DNA from: Chloroflexota bacterium
GTDB taxonomy: Bacteria; Chloroflexota; Dehalococcoidia; Bin125
Reading direction: 5' to 3'
Assembly: GCA_026705105.1 (NCBI GenBank)
Contig: JAPPBK010000072.1
Location: forward strand, 1-17,424
DNA: 17,424 nucleotides
Made by a program: the position numbers and the translations under genes. This document shows, piece by piece, positions 1-7,471 of the stretch (position 1 is the first letter of the stretch; each line of letters opens with the position of its first letter). Under the pieces are notes generated by a model. That model was not told the DNA's origin. It ran no database searches and saw nothing but the letters and a program-made list of their open reading frames with translations.

Positions 1-2070
1 CAGCGCTTTGCGCGAGGCGTTGACGCGGCCCAGGTTGTCGACTTCAATCACGATGATCTGCATCTCGTCGCCGACGCTGACGATGTCCTCGACCTTGTCG
101 ACGCGGTAGTCGGCCAACTCGGAAATGTGGACCAGCGCGTCCTTGCCCGGCACCATCTCGACGAATGCGCCGAAGGGCAGGATGCGCACCACCTTGCCGG
201 TGTAGATCTGGCCCGGCTCGATGTCGCGAGTCATGGCGGAGACGCGATCGAAGGCCGCCTGGCCGGAGGCCTGGTCGACGGCGGTGATGAACACCGCGCC
301 ATCGTCCTCGACCGAAATCTCCGCGCCGGTGTCGTCCTGCAGCGCGCGGATGTTGCGTCCGCCGGGTCCGATCAGCTGTCCGATCTTGTCCTGCGGCACG
401 TCCAGTCGCAGAATGCGCGGCGCGTGCGGCGACATCTGCTCGCGCGGCTCCGCGATGCACTCGGTCATCACGTCCATGATCTGCAGGCGCGCGTCGCGGG
501 CCTGTTCGAGCGCGCGGCTCAGAATCTCGAGGTCGATGCCCTTGACCTTCATGTCCATCTGCAGCGCGGTCACGCCGTCGCGCGAGCCGGCGACCTTGAA
601 GTCCATGTCGCCGAGGTGGTCCTCCATACCGACGATGTCGGTCAGGATCGCGACCTCGTCGTCTTCCTTGATCAGGCCCATGGCGATGCCCGCGATCGGC
701 GTCTTGATCGGAACGCCGGCGTCCATCATCGAAAGCACCCCGGCGCAGACCGAGGCCATTGAGGTGGAGCCGTTCGAGGCGAGTACCTCGGAGACGATGC
801 GAATCGTGTAAGGGAACTCGTCGAAGGGCGGCAGGATGGCGGCCATGGCTCGCTCGCCGAGCATCCCATGTCCAATGCTGCGCCGCGAGGGATTGCCCAC
901 GCGTCCGGTCTCGCCGGTCGAGAAGGGCGGGAAGTTGTAGTGGTGCATGAAGCGCTTCGAGTCCTCGGGCGTGAGGTCATCGAGCCGCTGCGCCATGCCC
1001 GAGCCCGCGAGCGTCGTAAAGCTGAGCACCTGCGTCTCTCCGCGCTGGAACAGGCCGGAGCCGTGCGTGCGCGGGACCAGGTCGACCTCGGCCGACAGCG
1101 CCCGCACCTCGGTCAGGCTGCGGCCGTCGGCGCGCACCCCGTCGTCGAGGATGCCGCGCCGCACGATCTGCTTCTCCATCGCGTCGAAGGCCTCGACGTG
1201 GGCGTCCGCGTCGGCTTCGTCGTCGAGCGATTCCAGCAGCGACGCCTTGACGGCGGCACGGCGACTGTCACGGTCGGCCTTGTCCTCGGCATCGCGCAGC
1301 GCGGAGCGCAGGTCGTCCCCCGCGCGCGCCTCGACGGTGGCCAGGATCTCGGCGTCGACCGATTGCGGCGTAAACGCACGCTTGACCGGTTGCACCTCGG
1401 CGGCCAGCGCCTCCTGCATTTCGCAGATCGTGGTGATCGCCTCCTGGCCCAGGGCCAACGCCTCGACCAGCAGCGCCTCGGGGACCTCGCCGGCGTCCGC
1501 TTCGACCATGGTGATCGCGTCCCGGGTGCCGGCGACGACGAGATTGAGGTCCGACTCCTCCAGTTGGGCGAAGGTCGGTTGGAGCACCAGCTCGCCGTCA
1601 ACGTGGCCGATGCGCACCGAGGCGACCGGTCCGTCGAAGGGAATGTCCGACACGCAGAGCGCTGCCGAAGCCGCGATCGTGCCCAGCGTGTCAGGCGGGT
1701 TCTCCATGTCGACCGCGAAGATCGTGATGATCAACTGCGTGTCGTCGTTGTAGCCCTTGGGGAACAACGGGCGGATCGGCCGGTCGGTCAGGCGTGCCGA
1801 GAGCACGGCGGCGGTCGTCGGCCGACCCTCGCGGCGGAAGAACGAGCCGGGGATCCGGCCGGCGGCGTAGAGCCGCTCCTCGAACTCGACCGAGAGCGGG
1901 AAGAAGTCGATGCCGGGACGGGGCTTGGACGCCGTGGCGGTGCCCAGCATCATCGTGTCGCCGTAGCGCACGGTCACTGCGCCGCCGGCCTGTCCGGCCA
2001 GTTTGCCGGTCTCAATCGATAGGGTGCGTCCGGCGATTTCCTGCTGGACGGTTCTGGTGGTGATTTCCAT
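1..2070 (-). CDS. pnp: Polyribonucleotide nucleotidyltransferase (PNPase), 3' end cut by window edge
   Basis: PNPase degrades RNA 3'-to-5' by phosphorolysis and is a cytoplasmic trimer, often part of the RNA degradosome. The 690 codons present read in order: RNase PH domain 1 (about residues 10-215), a helical linker, RNase PH domain 2 (about 320-540, with RGETQVLSF near 345 and SNGSTSMASVC), the catalytic stretch EDHLGDMDFKVAG near 485, a KH domain with IGPGGRNIRAL near 557, and an S1 domain from about 618 (VRMPFGAFVEMVPGKDALVH). The frame is still open at base 1, so only the last residues of or after S1 are missing. The ATG at 2070 fits the family N-terminus (MEITTRTVQQEIAGR). There is no good Shine-Dalgarno sequence in front of it. 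It lies 183 bp downstream of rpsO on the same strand, the classic rpsO-pnp order, so co-transcription is likely. Identification is secure. Confidence 0.97.
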   Translation of the reverse strand, partial: MEITTRTVQQEIAGRTLSIETGKLAGQAGGAVTVRYGDTMMLGTATASKPRPGIDFFPLSVEFEERLYAAGRIPGSFFRREGRPTTAAVLSARLTDRPIRPLFPKGYNDDTQLIITIFAVDMENPPDTLGTIAASAALCVSDIPFDGPVASVRIGHVDGELVLQPTFAQLEESDLNLVVAGTRDAITMVEADAGEVPEALLVEALALGQEAITTICEMQEALAAEVQPVKRAFTPQSVDAEILATVEARAGDDLRSALRDAEDKADRDSRRAAVKASLLESLDDEADADAHVEAFDAMEKQIVRRGILDDGVRADGRSLTEVRALSAEVDLVPRTHGSGLFQRGETQVLSFTTLAGSGMAQRLDDLTPEDSKRFMHHYNFPPFSTGETGRVGNPSRRSIGHGMLGERAMAAILPPFDEFPYTIRIVSEVLASNGSTSMASVCAGVLSMMDAGVPIKTPIAGIAMGLIKEDDEVAILTDIVGMEDHLGDMDFKVAGSRDGVTALQMDMKVKGIDLEILSRALEQARDARLQIMDVMTECIAEPREQMSPHAPRILRLDVPQDKIGQLIGPGGRNIRALQDDTGAEISVEDDGAVFITAVDQASGQAAFDRVSAMTRDIEPGQIYTGKVVRILPFGAFVEMVPGKDALVHISELADYRVDKVEDIVSVGDEMQIIVIEVDNLGRVNASRKAL

Positions 2071-2102
2071 GTCTGGGGTGGTACCTGTACTTTCCTGTGT
2101 CT

Positions 2103-2117
2103 CCGGTCTCTCACCGG
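2103..2117 (-). promoter_or_regulatory. Small hairpin in the pnp leader
   Basis: A perfect 5-bp inverted repeat (CCGGT / ACCGG) with a 5-nt loop lies about 33 nt upstream of the pnp ATG, in the rpsO-pnp spacer. In Escherichia coli the pnp leader folds into a hairpin that RNase III cleaves for autoregulation. A similar role here is only an analogy, and so short a stem can arise by chance in GC-rich DNA. A direct repeat TTCACGCC (2123-2130 and 2137-2144) lies next to it. Confidence 0.25.
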
Positions 2118-2253
2118 TTCACTTCACGCCTTGCGGTTCACGCCTGGCTGAACGCGGGTGTCGGCGCTCGACGGGACGGCGCGGTGGCCGAATCTCGGGC
2201 GACGCCCGGAACGATGAGCGTCCGCCGGCGGCGCAGTCGGCGGACTCGGGCGC

Positions 2254-2520
2254 TTAGCGACGCAGGCCGAGCTCGTTGACCAGCGTTGAGTAGCGATTGA
2301 CGTCCTCACGATTGAGGTAGCGAAGCTGGCGTCGGCGTTGGCCGACCAGTTTCATCAACGCGCGGCGCGTGTGGTAGTCGTGCTTGTGCTCGCGAAGATG
2401 GTCGGTCAACCGCGAGATGCGCTGGGTCAGCTGCGCGATCTGCACTTCCGGCGAGCCGGTGTCGTGCTCGTGCTGCCCGAACCGCGTCACGATTGCCGAT
2501 TTCTCTTGCTTACTCAGCAT
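2254..2520 (-). CDS. rpsO: 30S ribosomal protein S15
   Basis: S15 binds the central domain of 16S rRNA early in 30S assembly and contributes to a bridge with the 50S subunit. The product is 88 residues, the normal size for the family. It shows the typical sequence throughout: TGSPEVQIAQLTQRI, then LTDHLREHKHDYHTRR, then LVGQRRRQLRYL, and a basic end. The ATG at 2520 is preceded on the minus strand by GGAG with 5-nt spacing, so the start is well supported. The gene leads an rpsO-pnp unit. A probable extended -10 element lies about 140 bp upstream, leaving a leader long enough for the S15 autoregulation known in other bacteria, although I did not identify a specific S15-binding fold. Identification is secure. 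Confidence 0.97.
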   Translation of the reverse strand: MLSKQEKSAIVTRFGQHEHDTGSPEVQIAQLTQRISRLTDHLREHKHDYHTRRALMKLVGQRRRQLRYLNREDVNRYSTLVNELGLRR

Positions 2521-2662
2521 GTCTACTCCGCGCCATAGGGCGAGTTGGGCGCGACGGGATTGCCGGGGTGGATGTTCGGTCTGCCTCTGGTGGCGTCTCT
2601 CGGCGGCTCTCCAAGCCGTCCGTCCCCCGCCGCTGCGTTGCCGCTGCCTGTTCGTTGCCTAG

Positions 2663-2671
2663 ACGTTACCA
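2663..2671 (-). promoter_or_regulatory. Putative extended -10 promoter element for rpsO-pnp
   Basis: The minus strand reads TGGTAACGT, which matches an extended -10 (TGnTAnnnT). No convincing -35 is visible. The implied transcription start is near 2656, giving a leader of about 136 nt before the rpsO ATG. The same 9-mer occurs on the minus strand upstream of gyrB. Function is inferred. Confidence 0.35.
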
Positions 2672-2723
2672 GACGCACACGGATTCCCGCCCGATCTGGG
2701 TGGCGTATGCGACACTGCACCCC

Positions 2724-3068
2724 ATGACGGTCCTGATGCGGCATCCAATCATGATCGTGCGGGCGCGGCTCGATCCCACGGTGCTGGAGCAGTTCGAGGA
2801 CTGGCACCGGCGCACGCACCTGCCCCACGTGCTGGAGATTCCCGGCATCGTCTCCGCCTTCCGCGTGCGCGCCGCCGACCCGATCGCCGGGGCCCACCTG
2901 ATGGGCTACACGTTCGAGGACGAGACCGTCGTGCAGTCCGCCCTCTCTTCCGAGCAGGCCCAGGTTGCCCGCCGCGACTGGGACTCGTGGGCCGATCAGG
3001 TCTACGAGCTCTCGGTGGAGATCTACGCCCCTCTGGCGCCGCTGCCGATCTTCCAGCACCACAACTGA
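2724..3068 (+). CDS. Small dimeric alpha/beta-barrel-like protein of unknown function
   Basis: This 114-residue protein resembles the ferredoxin-like, dimeric alpha/beta-barrel group (EthD- or DUF4286-like). A first strand (PIMIVRARLD, 8-17) leads into a helix with FEDWHRRTHLPHVLEIPG (24-41), comparable to the 'F.dWY..eHlp..l.iPG' pattern of that group. A second half has a strand-helix-strand pattern with LMGYTFEDE (59-67). No signal peptide or membrane segment is seen. The specific function cannot be assigned; relatives include degradation-pathway accessory proteins and uncharacterised proteins. The ATG at 2724 was chosen because the domain begins soon after it. ATGs at 2736 and 2751 are alternatives. 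No Shine-Dalgarno sequence precedes any of them, so a leaderless message is possible. The gene diverges from rpsO and converges with the FTR-like gene. Confidence 0.7.
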   Translation: MTVLMRHPIMIVRARLDPTVLEQFEDWHRRTHLPHVLEIPGIVSAFRVRAADPIAGAHLMGYTFEDETVVQSALSSEQAQVARRDWDSWADQVYELSVEIYAPLAPLPIFQHHN

Positions 3069-3109
3069 CAGTCGAGGAACGCCCTCTCGCCGTCATATCC
3101 GCCCCTATC

Positions 3110-3137
3110 CGTCATTCCCGTGCAGGCGGGTATGACG
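3110..3137. repeat. REP-like palindrome
   Basis: The arms CGTCAT (3110-3115) and ATGACG (3132-3137) pair perfectly. After one mismatch CCCG (3117-3120) pairs with CGGG (3127-3130), leaving a 6-nt loop TGCAGG. Extra half-copies lie beside it: CGTCAT at 3091-3096 and GCGGGCATGACG at 3173-3184. From memory, palindromes of this general form (GTCATTCCCG...CGGGAATGAC) are dispersed in many bacterial genomes. Its place between convergent genes would also suit a bidirectional terminator or RNA-stabilising hairpin. Confidence 0.7.
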
Positions 3138-3199
3138 AGGTGTGGACGCGGTCCTTGGTCGGGCTTCCTCGCGCGGGCATGACGGAGTTGAGCGGGGCC

Positions 3200-3541
3200 C
3201 TAGAGATCCAGCGCGACCTCGTCCTTGATCGCCGTCTTGCCTTCAGGCAACGTGAAGAAGTTGCAGAAGCACGTGCCTTCGAAGTCGACCAGCCCGTTGA
3301 GCACTGGTTCGCAGACGCAGATCGTGTCGTCATTGTTGGCCGGTTGGCAGGGGCAATAGAACTTGCCGAAGCGCAGGCGCATGCTGACGAAGTCTTCAAT
3401 CGTCTGGTCGGCGTTCATCAAGATGTAGCCGCGCTCTTCGCAGAACTTGTCCGCGAGTTCGGTCATCTCGGCGCGGTACTGGTCGCGCAGCGCGCGTTCC
3501 TCCTCCTCGGGCAGATCGGTCAGGCGCTCAAAGTCGACCAT
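3200..3541 (-). CDS. Ferredoxin-thioredoxin reductase catalytic-domain protein (FtrB-like)
   Basis: This 113-residue protein carries the Cys pairs of the ferredoxin-thioredoxin reductase catalytic domain: CPC (63-65), CVC (75-77) and CFC followed by NFF (91-95). In the family these hold a 4Fe-4S cluster next to a redox-active disulfide and pass electrons from ferredoxin to thioredoxin-like partners. An extra Cys lies at 34. Spacing is CPC-9-CVC-13-CFC, whereas the plant-type enzyme, as I recall it, is CPC-16-CPC-8-CHC, so loop lengths differ. No variable (alpha) subunit is encoded nearby; stand-alone versions are known in anaerobes and archaea. The N-terminus is an acidic helical region. The ATG at 3541 is preceded by AGAGG with about 7-nt spacing. 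It lies downstream of pepA on the same strand but is separated from it by a hairpin. The domain call is firm; the physiological partner is unknown. Confidence 0.85.
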   Translation of the reverse strand: MVDFERLTDLPEEEERALRDQYRAEMTELADKFCEERGYILMNADQTIEDFVSMRLRFGKFYCPCQPANNDDTICVCEPVLNGLVDFEGTCFCNFFTLPEGKTAIKDEVALDL

Positions 3542-3559
3542 GGCGCGGCCTCTCTATCG

Positions 3560-3584
3560 CTGTCCCCCGCCTACGCAGGGGCAG
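3560..3584. repeat. GC-rich hairpin or REP-like element between pepA and the FTR-like gene
   Basis: CTG (3560-3562) pairs with CAG (3582-3584), and CCCC (3564-3567) with GGGG (3578-3581). An inner GC/GC pair closes a CTAC loop. Read on the minus strand it contains TAGGCGGGGGACAG, which resembles the CAGGCGGG half of the palindrome at 3110-3137, so both may belong to one repeat family. It sits in the 59-bp gap after the pepA stop and could end or stabilise the pepA message. There is no T-run typical of an intrinsic terminator. Confidence 0.5.
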
Positions 3585-3600
3585 GTTCGTTGCCTTGAGT

Positions 3601-5097
3601 CTAGGCCGAGGCTTCCGCGCGAGCGGCGGCAAAGCGGACGAGCGAGCGCACGGGCACGCCGGTCGCGCCCTTTACCTGCGTGCCGCGCGTCTTCGACGCG
3701 TCGTCGGTACCGGCCATGTCGAGGTGCGCCCAGGGCGTGTCGCCGGCGAAGCGGGCCAGGAACTTGGCCGCCGTGATCGCGCCCGCCAGCCGACCGCCGG
3801 TGTTCTTCACGTCGGCCACCTGGCTGCGAAGCTGCTCGTCGTACTCGGGGAACATCGGCAACTGCCAGAACTTCTCGCCCGCGCGCTTGCCTGCTTCGAT
3901 CACTTCGGCGGCGATCTCGTCGTCGTTGGCCATCACGGCCGTGGCGACATCGCCCAGCGCCACCGCGGCCGCGCCGGTCAGCGTCGCCACGTCGATCAGC
4001 GGCGAAAGCCCCAGGTGATTGGCATAGGAGAGCGCATCGGCGAGGACCAGACGGCCTTCGGCGTCGGTGTTGATCACCTCGATCGTGGCCCCGTTCATCG
4101 CGGTGAGCAGGTCGCCCGGCTTGATCGCATTGCCGCCGGGCATGTTCTCCGTGCAGGGGGCGAGCGCGGTCACGTTGATCGGCAGCTTGAGGTCGGCGAT
4201 CGCGCCCATCGAGGCGACCACTGCCGCCGCGCCCGACATGTCTTGCTTCATCGCTTCCATATTGAGAGCGGGCTTGATCGAGATGCCGCCCGTGTCAAAG
4301 GTGATGCCCTTGCCGCAGAAGCCCAGGCCGGGCTCGTCGGCGCCGCCGCGATGGCGCAGGATCAGGAACCTGGCCGGCTGGTGTGAACCCTTGGCCACGC
4401 CGAGGAATGAGCCCATGCCCAGCTCGGCGGCGGCGGCCTCGTCCATGACCTCGATCTCAACGTCGTGATCGGCTGCCCATGCTTCGGCGCGATGGGCAAG
4501 TTCAGTCGGAGTGAGCAGGTTCGACGGCTCGTTGGCCAGGTCGCGGGCGAAGTTCGCCGACCCGGCCAGCGATCGCCCCTCGGCGATGCCCGCATCAACC
4601 CCGTCCACGCTGCTCGAGTGCAGCGTGACCCGCTCGATCACGTTGGGCGTCTGCTTCGGCGCCTGGTGGCGGTCGAAGCGATAGAGGCCCAGGTCGAGGC
4701 CCTCGGCAATCGCGCCCGCGATCTCTCCAGCGCTCAGCCCGCACGCTTCGCCGTCCACGGCGATCGCGAGCGTGCCCGAGGCGAGCGAGCGCGCCTTGCG
4801 ACCGCCCGTGGCCGCCGCATGACGAAACTCGTCCAGTCCCATCTGTTCGGCAGGCCCGAGTCCGGCGATCACGACGCGCGGCGCGGCGATCCGGCCGAAC
4901 GTGTGGATGACCACAGTCTGGTTCACTGCGCCGGTCAACTCGCCCGCCGCGACGAGCGGCGCGAGGCCACCGTCGAGCGCCTCGTTGAGCTGGCGCAGCG
5001 TGCCGCCGTCGAGAATGTCGTCGTCCTTGGTCGCGAAGATCAGCAGGTGGTCGGCGTCGGCGTCGAGCGCAGGCTGACCGCTGGCGTGGATGTCCAT
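3601..5097 (-). CDS. pepA: Leucyl aminopeptidase (peptidase family M17)
   Basis: M17 aminopeptidases are cytoplasmic, normally hexameric two-metal enzymes that remove N-terminal residues from peptides. The product is 498 residues, the normal length. The N-terminal macro-like domain covers about 1-160 and the catalytic domain the rest. Expected residues are present: K263 and D268 in GKGITFDTGG, K275 in SIKP, D286 in KQDMSG, and D345, E347 and R349 in NTDAEGR, the M17 signature. By homology these are metal ligands plus the catalytic Lys and Arg. The ATG at 5097 gives a normal N-terminus; only a weak GAGAG lies upstream. A hairpin separates it from the FTR-like gene on the same strand, and it diverges from the PAP2 gene across 89 bp. 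In some bacteria PepA also binds DNA; nothing here tests that. Confidence 0.95.
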   Translation of the reverse strand: MDIHASGQPALDADADHLLIFATKDDDILDGGTLRQLNEALDGGLAPLVAAGELTGAVNQTVVIHTFGRIAAPRVVIAGLGPAEQMGLDEFRHAAATGGRKARSLASGTLAIAVDGEACGLSAGEIAGAIAEGLDLGLYRFDRHQAPKQTPNVIERVTLHSSSVDGVDAGIAEGRSLAGSANFARDLANEPSNLLTPTELAHRAEAWAADHDVEIEVMDEAAAAELGMGSFLGVAKGSHQPARFLILRHRGGADEPGLGFCGKGITFDTGGISIKPALNMEAMKQDMSGAAAVVASMGAIADLKLPINVTALAPCTENMPGGNAIKPGDLLTAMNGATIEVINTDAEGRLVLADALSYANHLGLSPLIDVATLTGAAAVALGDVATAVMANDDEIAAEVIEAGKRAGEKFWQLPMFPEYDEQLRSQVADVKNTGGRLAGAITAAKFLARFAGDTPWAHLDMAGTDDASKTRGTQVKGATGVPVRSLVRFAAARAEASA

Positions 5098-5172
5098 GTC
5101 CGTCTCTCAAGGCCTCTGGGGGCGTGTCGTGTCGGTCGTGACGCAATCCAGACCATCCTAACGATCAGCCCG

Positions 5173-5178
5173 AATACT
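5173..5178 (+). promoter_or_regulatory. Putative -10 box just upstream of the PAP2 gene
   Basis: AATACT matches TATAAT at four of six positions, including the important second A and final T. It ends 8 nt before the ATG at 5187, placing the transcription start about 2 nt before the start codon. No Shine-Dalgarno sequence is present, so the message may be nearly leaderless. No clear -35 was found. Confidence 0.3.
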
Positions 5179-5186
5179 GTGGCCGA

Positions 5187-5900
5187 ATGCGGGATTTCCT
5201 ACGCGAACTGGCCGCTGTGGCCGTGGCCGCGCTGACTTACTACCTCGTGCGCGGGGCGGTCTCCGATCGTGCAGGGGAAGCGTTTCAGCGGGCCCGCGAC
5301 ATCCTCGAACTCGAAGTCCGCCTGCGGCTCGATTGGGAAACGGCGATTCACGAGGCCATCCTCGGCTCCGACCTGCTGATTGACCTCGCCAACGGCGCCT
5401 ACTTCTGGGGGCACATGCCGCTGCTGATCGTCTTCGCCGTCTGGCTCTGGCGCGCCGACCGGGGCGTCTGGCGGCTGTTCCGCAACGCGCTGCTGATCTC
5501 GGCGGCGGCGGGCATGGGTTCGTACTACCTGTTCCCCACGGCGCCGCCGCGGCTGATGCCCGAGCTGGGCTACGTCGACACGCTCGCCCTGCGCGCCGCG
5601 CCGGCCTACCAGGCGCAGGAAGTCGGCCTGTTCGTCAATCCCTATGCCGCCCTGCCCTCGCTGCACGTCGGCTGGGCGTTGCTGGCCGGGATCGCGCTCT
5701 GGCGGGTCTCGGCTCGCTGGCCGGCTCGACTGCTGGCGATCGCGATTCCGCTGTCCCAATGCTGGGCCGTGATCGCTACTGCCAATCACTGGACGCTCGA
5801 CGCCTTCGCCGGCATCGCCGTCTGCGTTGTCGCGTGGCTGATCGCCGTTTCGATTCGTAAGCTGAATCCGCAGATACAGAATCTGATTGCAAGGAGTTGA
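5187..5900 (+). CDS. PAP2-superfamily membrane phosphatase/transferase (PAP2_3, inositolphosphotransferase-like)
   Basis: This 237-residue integral membrane protein has several hydrophobic segments (about 8-24, 76-90, 100-117, 160-174, 182-198 and 207-223). It carries the PAP2_3-type motifs: FPTAPPR (116-122), NPYAALPSLHVGWAL (151-165, catalytic His 160 by homology) and ANHWTLDAFAG (199-209, with His 201 and Asp 205). Related proteins hydrolyse lipid phosphates or transfer phospho-head groups, as in inositol-phosphoceramide synthase relatives; the substrate here cannot be read from sequence. The ATG at 5187 begins a hydrophobic N-terminal segment and has no Shine-Dalgarno sequence. The stop TGA lies 2 nt before the next gene's ATG, so the two are surely co-transcribed. 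The superfamily call is firm, the substrate unknown. Confidence 0.88.
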   Translation: MRDFLRELAAVAVAALTYYLVRGAVSDRAGEAFQRARDILELEVRLRLDWETAIHEAILGSDLLIDLANGAYFWGHMPLLIVFAVWLWRADRGVWRLFRNALLISAAAGMGSYYLFPTAPPRLMPELGYVDTLALRAAPAYQAQEVGLFVNPYAALPSLHVGWALLAGIALWRVSARWPARLLAIAIPLSQCWAVIATANHWTLDAFAGIAVCVVAWLIAVSIRKLNPQIQNLIARS

Positions 5901-5902
5901 AG

Positions 5903-6217
5903 ATGCTGATTGTGACGACCCCGGACGTCCCCAACCGCGAGATCGCCGAAGTCTACGGCCTCGTCTCGGCCAACTCCGTGCGCTCGCGCAACGTGGGCCG
6001 CGACATCCTGGCCGGGATCAAGAGCCTGTTCGGCGGCGAGATTCACGCCTACAAGCGCCTGATGCGGGAGACCCGAGAGCAGGTGCTGGCCGATCTCGTG
6101 GCGGAAGCCGAGGCGTTGGGCGCCGACGCCATCGTGACCACCCGCATGGCCTCCAGCGATATCGGCCAGAACCTGGCCGAGGTCTACATGTACGGCACGG
6201 CGGTCAAGCTGAAGTAA
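5903..6217 (+). CDS. YbjQ-family protein (UPF0145, putative heavy-metal-binding domain)
   Basis: This 104-residue protein matches the YbjQ/UPF0145 family (PF01906). It has the N-terminal MLIVTTPDVPNREIAEVYGL, then VRSRNVGRDILAGIKSLFGGE, then TREQVLADLVAEAEALGADAI. Members form a small pentameric or decameric fold called a putative heavy-metal-binding domain, though no function is proven. There are no Cys or His clusters here, so metal binding is not evident. The ATG at 5903 is set by a perfect AAGGAG (5891-5896) with 6-nt spacing, lying inside the end of the PAP2 gene. An in-frame TTG at 5897 is rejected. The pair is probably translationally coupled. Its stop is only 6 bp from the coaBC stop on the opposite strand, leaving no room for a terminator between the convergent genes. 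Confidence 0.9.
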   Translation: MLIVTTPDVPNREIAEVYGLVSANSVRSRNVGRDILAGIKSLFGGEIHAYKRLMRETREQVLADLVAEAEALGADAIVTTRMASSDIGQNLAEVYMYGTAVKLK

Positions 6218-6223
6218 CCACGC

Positions 6224-7471
6224 CTAGCTGGTCCGCTGCGGCCAGCCCGGATGCGACTTCAGCCGCTCGAGGATTGCCACGCCGACGTCGTACTTGTGCA
6301 GCAGCGGCAAGCGCTCCGGCTCGCCCGATTCGTCGAGCAGGACGACCCGGTTGGTGTCCACCTGGAATCCCGCGTCGGATTGGGATACGTCGTTCGCGAC
6401 GATGAAGGCGAGACCCTTCTTCTCAATCTTGGCCCGCGCGTTGGCAATCAGGTCGTCCGTCTCGGCGGCGAAGCCGACCTTGAGCAGGTGCGGTGCGTCG
6501 ATCGACGCGATCACGTCGGGATTCTCGACCAGCTCGAGTGTCATACCGCCGGTCTCGGCGTCCTGCTTCTTGAGCTTCGATTCGGCCGTCTCGGCGGGAC
6601 GGTAGTCGGCCACGGCGGCGGCCATCACCAGCGCGTCGGCGCCGCGCGCCGCGTTCCGGATCGCTTCCTGCATCTCCAGCGCCGTGCCGACCGGGCGCAC
6701 GACGATGCCGTAACTGCCCGCCGGCGGCGGCTGAGTCGTGACCAGCGTCACGGCCGCGCCCTGGTCGCGCGCCGCCTCGGCCACGGCGACGCCCATCTTG
6801 CCGCTCGAGTGGTTGCCCACGTAGCGCACCGGATCGATCGGCTCGCGCGTGCCGCCGGCGGTAACGATGATGTGCCGTCCGCGCAGAACGCCGACGGTCC
6901 TGCCGATCGCCGAGCGCGCGGCGGCGGCCAGCTCGACCGGCTCGATCAACCGTCCCAGGCCGCTGCCGCCCGAGGCCAGGCGGCCAGTCGCCGGCCCTGC
7001 GATAAACGCGCCTCTCGCCTTGAGCAGCTCCAGGTTCGCCTGCACCGAGGGCTGGCCGTACATCACCGAGTCCATCGCCGGGGCGACCACCAGCGGCGCG
7101 TCGGTCGCCAGCGCGGTCAGGGTGACCGGATTGTCGCCGATCCCCTGGGCCAGATTGGCGATCGTCGTCGCCGAGGCCGGCGCGACGAGCATCGCATCCG
7201 CCCGACGGCCCATCGCCACGTGCTGCTCAGCCGGCGCGGACGGATCCCAGAGGTCGACCGCGACCTCGCCCTGCACCAGCGAGCGGAATGTGAGCGGCGG
7301 GATGAAGCGGGCCGCCGCCGGCGTCAGCGCGACATCGACGATCGCCCCGGCATCTTCCAGCCGACGCGCCGCCTCGACGCTCTTGTACGCGGAGATCGAG
7401 CCGCTCACGCCAAGCGTGACCCGGCGGCCGCGCAACGGGCGCGGGATCGGCGCAGGATCGGCCTGACTCAC
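6224..7471 (-). CDS. coaBC: Bifunctional phosphopantothenoylcysteine decarboxylase / phosphopantothenate-cysteine ligase
   Basis: CoaBC joins cysteine to 4'-phosphopantothenate and decarboxylates the product, giving 4'-phosphopantetheine for coenzyme A. The 415-residue product has the flavin-dependent CoaC domain first (GVSGSISAYKS, 21-31; His 84 in QHVAMG, the likely catalytic His; APASATTIANLAQGIGDN, 97-114). The CoaB domain follows from about 198 (VTAGGTREPIDPVRYVGNHS, 203-222; AAAVADYRP, 284-292; SKLKK, 298-302). The GTG start at 7471 overlaps the coaX stop as GTGA and has GAGGG 7 nt upstream, so translational coupling is likely. Two usual CoaC active-site positions differ: the PxMN motif reads PAMD (Asp 134) and the Cys of the clamp motif reads ASGGSGLGRL (Ser 167). 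Related families vary at both sites, so activity is still expected. Confidence 0.94.
   Translation of the reverse strand: MSQADPAPIPRPLRGRRVTLGVSGSISAYKSVEAARRLEDAGAIVDVALTPAAARFIPPLTFRSLVQGEVAVDLWDPSAPAEQHVAMGRRADAMLVAPASATTIANLAQGIGDNPVTLTALATDAPLVVAPAMDSVMYGQPSVQANLELLKARGAFIAGPATGRLASGGSGLGRLIEPVELAAAARSAIGRTVGVLRGRHIIVTAGGTREPIDPVRYVGNHSSGKMGVAVAEAARDQGAAVTLVTTQPPPAGSYGIVVRPVGTALEMQEAIRNAARGADALVMAAAVADYRPAETAESKLKKQDAETGGMTLELVENPDVIASIDAPHLLKVGFAAETDDLIANARAKIEKKGLAFIVANDVSQSDAGFQVDTNRVVLLDESGEPERLPLLHKYDVGVAILERLKSHPGWPQRTS

Noticed and set aside
868..2022. Long plus-strand open frame opposite pnp
   Set aside because: It is antisense to clear PNPase sequence and its product is Arg/Gly-rich with no family features, as usual for shadows in GC-rich DNA.
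5897..5902. TTG at 5897 as start of the YbjQ-family gene
   Set aside because: The ATG at 5903 has a perfect AAGGAG at 6-nt spacing; the TTG would lie directly against it.
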